Part shown: positions 5,651-12,477 of the stretch, one piece after another | How positions within the stretch are numbered: the stretch's first letter is position 1 | Layout: each line of letters opens with the position of its first letter | Assembly: GCA_002354005.1 (NCBI GenBank) | Contig: DEKS01000056.1 | Location: 1-13,221, forward strand | Direction: 5' to 3' | DNA: 13,221 nt | From: Bacteroidales bacterium UBA2716 | GTDB taxonomy: Bacteria; Bacteroidota; Bacteroidia; Bacteroidales; UBA932 | Notes under the pieces: model-generated | Databases searched by the model: none | The model's input: only the letters and a program-made list of their open reading frames with translations | What the model was told of the DNA's origin: nothing | Made by a program: the position numbers and the translations under genes

Positions 5651-6505
5651 ATGATTTTCACACCGGAAGTTGCTGCAGACCTGTTTCCCTTCTTAAGGGG
5701 GAAATGGGGAAAACTGCTATATAAACCCAGTTTGTACCTTTCCGGAATCTATCATGTCAACCAGATTCACGAGGCCGTGGAACGGCAAGGGATTGCCCCC
5801 GGACCGGACTTTGCCAAAGGCATCCTGGACCAGATGGAACTGGAATTCCTCATCGGCAACCCGGAGCGCCTCGCCTTCCCGGAAGGGCCTTTCATCACCA
5901 TTTCCAACCATGTGTACGGCCATATCGACGGCATTTGTCTGGTAGATATTGTGGGCCACGTACGTCCCAAAATGAAAGTCATGGTGAACCAGATGCTCAT
6001 GCCCATCTGGGGGCTGGGGCCCAATTTCATTGCCGTGAATCCCACCGTGGGCAAACGGGAAACCACTTCTACCAGCATTAGCGGCGTAAAAAGCGCCCTG
6101 CAGCAACTGCGGGATGGTGAGCCCCTGTCGCTCTTCCCGTCCGGTGCCGTGGCAGACCTCAAACCTCGTGAAGGCTGGACCCTGCAGGAACGTCCCTGGC
6201 AGGAAGCGGCCATCAAGCTCATCCGAAAAGCGAAAGTCCCCGTGGTACCCATCCGCTTTTTCGACCATAACTCCTGGTTCTACTATGGACTGGGACTCAT
6301 TGACTATCGTCTCCGCTTTGTTCGCCTGTTCCACGAAGTAGCCAACAAAAAGGGCACGTTCCCCCGCCTTGGAATTGGCCGGACCATCAGCGTAGAGCAG
6401 CAGGAAGCCCTTTCCGACAAGGAGTTTGGCAGCTTCCTCCGCAAAAGCGTTTACGATATGCCCCTACCCGAACACTTTATAAAACGATCGACCCTATGGA
6501 AGTAA
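5651..6505 (+). CDS. PlsC-type lysophospholipid / O-acyltransferase
   Basis: This 284-residue protein belongs to the glycerolipid acyltransferase superfamily, which esterifies a lipid hydroxyl with a fatty acyl group. Motif I reads ISNHVYGHIDG, with H87 and D93 separated by five residues; the classic form is HX4D. Motif III is FPSG (162-165) rather than FPEG, and VPVVPIRF (196-203) fits motif IV. To my recollection an HX5D of the type NHPxGxxDG is seen in a Bacteroidota branch often annotated as hemolysin-like, so this need not mean loss of activity. GlsA, the O-acyltransferase acting after GlsB on acyl-glycine, is a plausible role because a GlsB-like gene lies 1.5 kb upstream. A phosphatidic-acid role is the main alternative. 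It overlaps the following SDR gene by 10 bases. Confidence 0.8.
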   Translation: MIFTPEVAADLFPFLRGKWGKLLYKPSLYLSGIYHVNQIHEAVERQGIAPGPDFAKGILDQMELEFLIGNPERLAFPEGPFITISNHVYGHIDGICLVDIVGHVRPKMKVMVNQMLMPIWGLGPNFIAVNPTVGKRETTSTSISGVKSALQQLRDGEPLSLFPSGAVADLKPREGWTLQERPWQEAAIKLIRKAKVPVVPIRFFDHNSWFYYGLGLIDYRLRFVRLFHEVANKKGTFPRLGIGRTISVEQQEALSDKEFGSFLRKSVYDMPLPEHFIKRSTLWK

Positions 6506-7305
6506 GCGTAGTACTGCTTACCGGCGGCAGCAGCGGCATCGGAGCCGCCACCGCCCACCTGCTGGCTTCGGCCGGCATGAAGGTGTACTGCGGCAGCCGC
6601 CGCGGCACCATCGACCATCCCCAGGAAGGGATTGTGCCCGTCAAACTGGACGTGAACGATGCAGCAGGCCTGCAGGCCTGCGTACAGGATATCGTCCAAC
6701 AGGAAGGCCGTCTGGACGCCGTGGTGTGCAACGCCGGCAACGGCATCTACGGGCCCGTGGAAGGCACTCTGGAAGCGGAGGCCCGTTCGCAGTTTGAGAC
6801 CACGTACTTTGGCACGTTCAAAACCATCCAGGCCTGTCTGCCGGTGTTCCGCAAGCAGCATTTTGGCCGCATTATCACCGTGAGTTCAGTCATGGCGGTG
6901 CTCCAGCTCCCCTACCAGGGCTTCTATTCGTCGGCCAAGGCGGCGCTGCTGTCCCTCTCCCAGTCCCTGTCCATGGAACTCCGCGGAACCGGCATCGAAT
7001 GCTGCTGCATCCTTCCCGGAGACGTTGCCACCGGGTTTACAGCCGCACGTAAACTGAACCAGGCCGCAACAGACCCCGCATCTCCCTATAAAGAGCGCAT
7101 GGAGCGCAACCTGAAAAAGATTGAGCACGACGAACTGGGCGGCATGGCGCCGGAAGTGATTGGCAAGGCCATCCGCAAGCAACTTACGCGTTCGCACATG
7201 GCCGTACGGGTAATTCCGCGTCCGGATTACAAGTTTGTGGGCTTTCTGGTACGCGTTTTACCTGCTAAATGGGTGATAATCATACTCTCTCTCTTGTATA
7301 ATTGA
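6496..7305 (+). CDS. Short-chain dehydrogenase/reductase with hydrophobic C-terminus
   Basis: This 269-residue classical SDR has the cofactor motif TGGSSGIG at residues 9-16, N79-A-G, a catalytic serine at 130-131 and Y144-x3-K148 in YSSAK. R35-R36 after the second strand suggest NADPH. The last 22 residues are strongly hydrophobic and could bind the membrane, as in SDRs that act on lipid substrates such as 3-ketosphinganine reductase. The start ATG lies inside the end of the acyltransferase gene (10-base overlap), so the two are probably translated together. A lipid ketone or aldehyde substrate is inferred from context. Sphingolipid reduction is possible because Bacteroidales make sphingolipids and such an SDR has been described at a B. 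thetaiotaomicron locus, but no serine palmitoyltransferase is present in this window. Confidence 0.8.
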   Translation: MEVSVVLLTGGSSGIGAATAHLLASAGMKVYCGSRRGTIDHPQEGIVPVKLDVNDAAGLQACVQDIVQQEGRLDAVVCNAGNGIYGPVEGTLEAEARSQFETTYFGTFKTIQACLPVFRKQHFGRIITVSSVMAVLQLPYQGFYSSAKAALLSLSQSLSMELRGTGIECCCILPGDVATGFTAARKLNQAATDPASPYKERMERNLKKIEHDELGGMAPEVIGKAIRKQLTRSHMAVRVIPRPDYKFVGFLVRVLPAKWVIIILSLLYN

Positions 7306-7324
7306 GATTTTTGCCGTAATTTCG
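7294..7324 (+). promoter_or_regulatory. Possible internal promoter giving a leaderless DUF5686 message
   Basis: TTG (7294-7296), exactly 20 bp, then TAATTTCG (7317-7324) gives the same box form and spacing as the GlsB-like gene promoter. The next gene starts at 7329, so RNA would begin at or one base before its ATG. The TAA of the box is also an in-frame stop, so no upstream start exists. Confidence 0.45.
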
Positions 7325-7328
7325 TAAG

Positions 7329-9821
7329 ATGTTCAAAAGAGTATGGCTCTCCCTCATGCTGATGGGAGCGGTGGTTATTGCCACTGCCCAGACTACGCGT
7401 GTGCGCGGAACCGTACGCGATTTTGACACCGGAGAGCCCCTCCCCTTTGTGGGTGTATATTTCGATGGCACCACCATCGGCATCTCCACGGACCTGAACG
7501 GAAAGTATTCCCTGGAAACCCGCTCGCCTGAGGCCAAGGTACTTACGGCATCGCTCATCGGCTATGAAAGCCTGTCCCTTCCCGTGAGCCCGGGCTCGTT
7601 CAAGGAAATCAATTTCCGCCTCAGGCAGGACCCCAAGCAGCTCAATGCAGCTCTGGTCAAGCCGGACAACCGCTACATCAAGCGCATTCTTCGCAAGTTG
7701 GACAGCAGCCTCTCCGTCAACGACCCCGACAATGCGCCGGACTGGAACGCCCGTCTGTATTCCAAGATTGAGTTCGATGTCCAAAACCTGGAAGAACTCA
7801 TGCGCATCAAGGCCCTGGACCGGAATATCGGCTTTGTGAAGGAATATACCGACACTTCCGCCATCACCGGCCGCGCCTTCATCCCGGCCCTTATTTCGGA
7901 GAACATTTCCGATGTATACCATTCCCAGGACCCGTCCTACAACCGGGAAGTCATGCGGTCCAGCCGCATCTCCGGCATGGAAGACGACAATGCCCTGCGG
8001 CAGTTCACCGGCTCTTATCTCCTGAAGACCAACTTCTACAAAAACAGCATCGGCGTTTTCAATCTGGTCATTCCCAACCCGGCCGCGTCCAGCTCACACA
8101 TTTTCTACAATTACTTTTTGGTGGACAGCCTGCAGGTAGAGGGACGGAAAACCTATGTCCTGCGCTTCCACCCCAAGAAACTGGTCACATCCCCCACCCT
8201 GGACGGCGAAATGCAGATTGACGCAGAAGACTTTGGCATCCGCAGCGTGCATGCCGCCCTGTCCGGAGAATCCAACGTAAACTGGATCCGGCACATCAAC
8301 GTGGAACTGCAGAACCGCCGCCTGCCCAATGGACGCTGGTTCTACGGGGAAGAACGCCTGTTCATCGACTTTGCCATCACTTCCAACGACGCTTCCCGCA
8401 TCCTCTCCTTCCTGGGAAACCGGCACATCGTGTACGAGGAACCCGTCTTCGAACCTGTCAAGGACCCGGACGCCCTCAGTTCCTCGGAAGCCGTCGTGAT
8501 GCGTGACGTCATGGTGGGCGACGACAAATACTGGGAATCGGTACGCCCGTACGAACTCTCGGAACGCGAGAAAGGTATCTACAAGATGGTGGACGAGATT
8601 CAGAACACCACCGTCTACAAGTGGACGTACGGCATCACCCGCACCCTCGTGAACAACTACTATGAGGTAAAACCCTGGCGCTTTGAGTTTGGCCGATGGG
8701 CCCAGACCTTCGCGTATAACGACATGGAAGGCTTCCGGATGCAACTGGGCGGCCGCACCCTGAAGGAATTCTCCACCAAGGTGCGCCTGGGCGGATACAT
8801 CGCCTTTGGCTTCAAAGACCTCCGGCCCAAAGGAAATCTTACGGTGGAATGGATGCTGGGGCGCGAAAAAACCCGCAAACTCACGTTCGATGCCAAATAC
8901 GACTACGTCCAGTTTGGCGGCGGCTACGTTTTCACGGCACAAAACATCTTTTCCTCCTTCCTGGCCCGCTCGCAAAGCAAAAAACTGAGCATGGTGCGTT
9001 ACTTCGACGTCAACTATGACCACGAATTCGCCAACTGGTGCAATGCTTCCGTGCAGTGGCGCACGCAGCGCGTATGGAGTTACAACGGGCCGGATCCCAG
9101 CAATGAGCGCGTCCGCTTTTTCCGGCAAACGGATGGCCTTGTGCAGGACAGTTTCTCCATGAACTCCCTCCGCGTGGGCTTCCGCTTCTCCTTCGACGAG
9201 CGCGTCAACCGCAACTTCTTTGTAAAGACCTATCTCTTCACCAAATATCCGGTAGTGGACCTGAACCTGACCACCGGTTTCAAGGGCATTACCAAGGACG
9301 ATTTTTCCTTCCTCAAGGCCACCGCAAACTTCTCGTGGAAGGTTCCCTCCACCGCTGTAGGTTTTGGACGACTGGAGGTGGAAGGCGGCGCCATCTGGGG
9401 CAGTGTCCCCTATCCCATGCTCAAACTGCACGAAGGTAACCAGACCTTCTTCCTGGACCGTGGAGCCTATGCCTGCATGGACTACTACGAATTCCTGTCG
9501 GACCGCTGGCTCACCGCCTTTTACGAGCACAATTTCAACGGGTTCTTCCTGGGGAAAATTCCCTGGGTAAAGAAACTGGACCTCCGGGAAGTTGCTACGG
9601 TTAAAATGGCCTGGGGCACCCTTACGGATGCCAACAGCGTCCGCGCGCCCTTCTTACTCCCCGCCAGCAGCAAAACGCTGGAAAAACCGTATGTAGAGGT
9701 AGGTGTGGGTATCTCCAATATTCTCCGCATTTTGCGGGTGGATTTCTTCTGGCGGCTTACCCACCGTGAGGACGCCAAGAAAAACTTTGCCGTCAATGTG
9801 GGCATTGACGTCGAATTCTGA
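7329..9821 (+). CDS. Outer-membrane protein with CarboxypepD_reg-like and DUF5686 domains
   Basis: This 830-residue protein has a Sec signal peptide (KR at 3-4, hydrophobic core to about 18, probable cleavage after ATA at 18-20). Residues about 24-102 form a carboxypeptidase-regulatory-like beta domain, recognised by RVRGTVRDFDTGEPLPFVGV and STDLNGKYSL. The rest fits DUF5686, a large Bacteroidota family with alternating aromatic/polar strands that look like an outer-membrane barrel. The chain ends in phenylalanine, as barrel proteins do. It lacks a visible plug or TonB box, so it is not a clear SusC. Function is unknown; a role in envelope assembly or surface nutrition is inference. It follows the SDR by 23 bases and its TGA overlaps the start of the AraC-type regulator gene. 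Confidence 0.85.
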   Translation: MFKRVWLSLMLMGAVVIATAQTTRVRGTVRDFDTGEPLPFVGVYFDGTTIGISTDLNGKYSLETRSPEAKVLTASLIGYESLSLPVSPGSFKEINFRLRQDPKQLNAALVKPDNRYIKRILRKLDSSLSVNDPDNAPDWNARLYSKIEFDVQNLEELMRIKALDRNIGFVKEYTDTSAITGRAFIPALISENISDVYHSQDPSYNREVMRSSRISGMEDDNALRQFTGSYLLKTNFYKNSIGVFNLVIPNPAASSSHIFYNYFLVDSLQVEGRKTYVLRFHPKKLVTSPTLDGEMQIDAEDFGIRSVHAALSGESNVNWIRHINVELQNRRLPNGRWFYGEERLFIDFAITSNDASRILSFLGNRHIVYEEPVFEPVKDPDALSSSEAVVMRDVMVGDDKYWESVRPYELSEREKGIYKMVDEIQNTTVYKWTYGITRTLVNNYYEVKPWRFEFGRWAQTFAYNDMEGFRMQLGGRTLKEFSTKVRLGGYIAFGFKDLRPKGNLTVEWMLGREKTRKLTFDAKYDYVQFGGGYVFTAQNIFSSFLARSQSKKLSMVRYFDVNYDHEFANWCNASVQWRTQRVWSYNGPDPSNERVRFFRQTDGLVQDSFSMNSLRVGFRFSFDERVNRNFFVKTYLFTKYPVVDLNLTTGFKGITKDDFSFLKATANFSWKVPSTAVGFGRLEVEGGAIWGSVPYPMLKLHEGNQTFFLDRGAYACMDYYEFLSDRWLTAFYEHNFNGFFLGKIPWVKKLDLREVATVKMAWGTLTDANSVRAPFLLPASSKTLEKPYVEVGVGISNILRILRVDFFWRLTHREDAKKNFAVNVGIDVEF

Positions 9822-10576
9822 TGATGACACACAAACTCCATATTCAAGTACTGGATTCCACGGGGAACGCGGAAGGGTATCTCATGCATCCTTTTAAAGT
9901 GGCCGTATATGCCTTTTCTTATCTGACAGAAGGCGAAGTCCTGGTAGAGGTAGACGGCCAGAACCTGCTGGTAAGCGCAGGCCAATTCATCCTGGTTCCG
10001 GAGAATCTCCCCATTCTTGTCCGGCACTTCAAGGATTGCAAAGGGTTTTATGGTAGTTTCACTCTGGACTTTCTCAAGGATGCCTCCTACCCGGTCCTTC
10101 GCTCAGACAGTCCCATTATTCAAAGTTTCTGGTTCGATGATGCCGTCTTTATCGGCGCGCTGATGAAGCGCATGATCACAGCCCACGAAGACCACGACAA
10201 AGCGTTCATGCAAAGCGGCATAGACCTTATCTTGGGGCAGCTACGTCCCAAGAGCAGCCTGGCGGCCGTGCCGGAAAAGTTCCTCCAACTGGTATTCGAC
10301 CGCGAAAAAATGCCCCTCTCCGTTTCGGAGTATGCAGACATGCTGCATGTTACGCCCAACTACCTGAATAAAACCGTAAAGCTGCACACACATCGCACAG
10401 CCATTGATTGGATAGAGATTGCCCGCCTGAATATGGCTAAGCAACTGCTGAAAGACCCTTCCGTCCCCATCGTAGAAGTAGCTTCCCGTGTGGGATTGGA
10501 CGATCAGTCCTATTTCTCACGCTTTTTCAAAAAGAAAACGGGCCTTACCCCGTCTCAATACCGGAACGGCAAATAG
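9821..10576 (+). CDS. AraC family transcriptional regulator
   Basis: This 251-residue protein has a cupin-like N-terminal sensing domain (about 22-90, beta-rich, with EGEVLVEVDGQNLLVSAGQFILVP) and a C-terminal AraC DNA-binding domain with two helix-turn-helix units. These lie at about 167-187 (LSVSEYADMLHVTPNYLNKTVK region) and 216-248, ending in the family hallmark SYFSRFFKKKTGLTPSQYR. The ligand is unknown. Two ATGs occur in tandem at 9821 and 9824; the first shares its A with the TGA of the upstream gene, so the regulator is probably translationally coupled to the outer-membrane protein. Its targets may include this operon. The 3' end overlaps the convergent trmO by 22 bases. Confidence 0.9.
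   Translation: MMTHKLHIQVLDSTGNAEGYLMHPFKVAVYAFSYLTEGEVLVEVDGQNLLVSAGQFILVPENLPILVRHFKDCKGFYGSFTLDFLKDASYPVLRSDSPIIQSFWFDDAVFIGALMKRMITAHEDHDKAFMQSGIDLILGQLRPKSSLAAVPEKFLQLVFDREKMPLSVSEYADMLHVTPNYLNKTVKLHTHRTAIDWIEIARLNMAKQLLKDPSVPIVEVASRVGLDDQSYFSRFFKKKTGLTPSQYRNGK
10529..10553 (-). terminator. Possible terminator of trmO within the AraC gene
   Basis: On the minus strand a 5-bp GC-rich stem (10549-10553 with 10538-10542, loop 10543-10548) begins just after the trmO stop and is followed by TTTCTTTTT (10529-10537). The same bases encode the conserved KKKTGLTP of the AraC domain, which may be the whole reason for the pattern. Confidence 0.4.
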
Positions 10577-11232
10577 CCGGTTACCGTTAATACGCCATCC
10601 TTTACCGTAAAGCGCACATCGGCGCCGTCAAAGGGCATGGCGTATTCTTTTCCTGCCCGATCCTGATAGGCCGGGCGCGGGTCCAGGGACAGAATCTCCG
10701 TTAAGGCCAGCCGCTGTTCCCTCGTAAAAGGAAGTTCTTCAGGGATAACTACCTGCAAGTGGCGCTCAGGGGCCTCTGCCGCAAAACCGCAGCTTGCCTC
10801 CGGATAACTGTCGGCATAGGCAATATACGGCTTGATGTCATAGATGGGGGTTCCGTCCATAAGGTCTGCCCCGCGGACCAGTAGCTCCCCTTTTTCAATA
10901 CCTTCCAGTTCCACGCAGGACAGGCCCAGCGGATTGGGCCGATAGGGAGAACGCGTGGCCCAGACGCCCATGGCAACGTTACCGCCCAAACGCGGCGGAC
11001 GCACGGTTGGCTGCCACTCCCCTTTGGCGGGTTTGTTGGCGCTGAAACCCCACACCAGCCAGATGCGGCTAAATCCTTCCAGCCCGCGCAGGGCCTCAGG
11101 CACTTGATAGGCTTTTTCGAAGACAATCCGGCCATGAATATGCGCACAGAGAGAACTCTGGCGGGGAATGCCGAACTTGGAGCCAAAGGAGCCCCGGTAA
11201 TGCGCAACAGGTTTGAGGACCATTTCCTCCAT
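10555..11232 (-). CDS. trmO: tRNA (adenine(37)-N6)-methyltransferase TrmO
   Basis: This 225-residue SAM-dependent enzyme N6-methylates threonylcarbamoyl-adenosine at position 37 of certain tRNAs (m6t6A). It matches E. coli TrmO (also called TsaA/YaeB) along its length: RGLEGFSRIWL, the RPPRLGGN block, ATRSPYRPNPLGLS, DGTPIYDIKPYI and DPRPAY near the C-terminus. These blocks hold the residues that bind SAM in the beta-barrel fold. ATG 11232 overlaps the TGA of the upstream SEC-C gene as TGATG, which suggests coupled translation; a second ATG at 11223 is equally compatible with the family N-terminus. The 3' end overlaps the AraC gene on the other strand by 22 bases. Confidence 0.95.
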   Translation of the reverse strand: MEEMVLKPVAHYRGSFGSKFGIPRQSSLCAHIHGRIVFEKAYQVPEALRGLEGFSRIWLVWGFSANKPAKGEWQPTVRPPRLGGNVAMGVWATRSPYRPNPLGLSCVELEGIEKGELLVRGADLMDGTPIYDIKPYIAYADSYPEASCGFAAEAPERHLQVVIPEELPFTREQRLALTEILSLDPRPAYQDRAGKEYAMPFDGADVRFTVKDGVLTVTGYLPFRY

Positions 11233-12461
11233 CAGGACAGGTATTTTCCGTGACAACGGCAATAACGAAGACCACTGCCGCAGGGACAGGGATCGTCGGG
11301 AGCCACATGCGGGATGGCAAAGCCCATGGGAAGATAGCCATTTGCGTCCATATCGGAAGCAAAACCCTCCGTCACCGTGGGCTCCGGCATGGTCCACTGC
11401 GGATATTCATCCGCTACGGAGGTTTCCCGTTCCGGAACCGTTTTCCAGGCTTCCCAGTCGGCCTGGCACTTTCCGGTGTCCGCTGCACTGTGACCGCAGA
11501 GAATCCACTTGGGAACGGAGTCTGCATAGGCTCGCACAATGCGGCAGCATTCCAGCCAGCTGCTATCGTCCAGTTCATGGCACAGCGGGCTGTCCAGAAG
11601 GGGCGAAAACAGAGCGTCGTTCTGCTGCTCCGTATATTGGGCCTCCAGCCAGGTATCGTGCTCCGCCTTTACCAGGTCGAAGCCCTCGTATCCCAGCCGG
11701 CGGTACATCTGCTCCAGCCGCATGCCTTCCGGCGTCTTGAGTCCCACGGTAAAATAGGGCGCTCCGGCACCGGCATCAAAGGCATCCTTACATTCGAACG
11801 GTTTGAACTTCTTCTGTTTCAGCTGCTTACGGAGCGTAAAGATTTCCTCCACATTGTCCACACAGGGCGAACAGACATAATCCCCGAAGCTGTCCGAATA
11901 GCGGTACATCTTCACCAGCGGGCTCTGGTGCAGGATGCGTGTGAGCGAGCGGAAATCGGCCCCGTAGGTATGCTCGTACCAGTTCATTACCAGATCCACA
12001 AACTGTTCCGTGGGCAGGATGCCGTACAGGTTCAGATAGCCCAGCCCCACGCGCTCCACCTCATACTGACCGCTTTTTTCTCCCAGGCGCAGCACTTTGT
12101 CCACTTCCGGAGCCACAATGTCGTACAGTTCACGGCTAATCCAGACTTTGTGGTAATGCTCGTCGGAGTCGTCGTACTCCACCAGGCCCACGGCTTCCAG
12201 GAGCGAAGGATAGTCGGCAAAGTCCTGATACTGAACTTTATCCGGCCCGGCATGCACCAGCTCCTTCAGGAGACGGACGTCACGCTCCATCAGATGCGAC
12301 ATCCACCTGCGCGGTTCCCCGCGCAGGTAGGTGTGCAACTGGTCTACCAGCTGGGATTTCCTCAGGCGCGAACTCATCTCGTTCCCGAGGATGCTCCCCA
12401 GGTCCTGAAGCTCCATCTTCTGGAATCCGTCCAGCAGGGTATGTAACGTCCTTTCTTTCAT
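11232..12461 (-). CDS. SEC-C zinc-motif protein of unknown function
   Basis: This 409-residue protein ends in a SEC-C motif: C392-x-C394-x8-C403-H404 in PCPCGSGLRYCRCHG, with an extra C401. SEC-C is the zinc-binding tail of SecA and of many stand-alone proteins, where it binds zinc and often a protein or ribosome partner. The N-terminus (about 5-50) is helical and basic, faintly like a SAP or Rho-N helical domain. The middle part is rich in acidic and aromatic residues and carries two further cysteine groups (YVCSPC and ECC). I do not recognise a catalytic site, and it is not SecA, having no ATPase motifs. It begins 16 bases after the gcvPB stop and is coupled to trmO, so a role near translation is possible but unproven. 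Confidence 0.75.
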   Translation of the reverse strand: MKERTLHTLLDGFQKMELQDLGSILGNEMSSRLRKSQLVDQLHTYLRGEPRRWMSHLMERDVRLLKELVHAGPDKVQYQDFADYPSLLEAVGLVEYDDSDEHYHKVWISRELYDIVAPEVDKVLRLGEKSGQYEVERVGLGYLNLYGILPTEQFVDLVMNWYEHTYGADFRSLTRILHQSPLVKMYRYSDSFGDYVCSPCVDNVEEIFTLRKQLKQKKFKPFECKDAFDAGAGAPYFTVGLKTPEGMRLEQMYRRLGYEGFDLVKAEHDTWLEAQYTEQQNDALFSPLLDSPLCHELDDSSWLECCRIVRAYADSVPKWILCGHSAADTGKCQADWEAWKTVPERETSVADEYPQWTMPEPTVTEGFASDMDANGYLPMGFAIPHVAPDDPCPCGSGLRYCRCHGKYLS

Positions 12462-12469
12462 TTGGGGCG

Positions 12470-12477
12470 CAAAGATA
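12470..12477 (-). promoter_or_regulatory. -7 box for the SEC-C/trmO pair
   Basis: TATCTTTG on the minus strand is identical to the box of the GtrA gene and lies in the 16-base gap after gcvPB. RNA would start near 12466, about 5 bases before the ATG. No clear TTG is found at -33; the nearest is a CTG 18 bp away, inside the gcvPB 3' end. Confidence 0.45.

Noticed and set aside
8094..9530. Long minus-strand open frame (478 codons) opposite the DUF5686 gene
   Set aside because: It is antisense to a well-supported gene, its translation shows no known domain, and long antisense frames are common where codon third positions are G/C-rich.
11250..12446. Plus-strand open frame of 398 codons opposite the SEC-C gene
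   Set aside because: It nearly mirrors the SEC-C gene, which has a recognisable zinc motif, coupling to trmO and a promoter box; the antisense frame has none of these.
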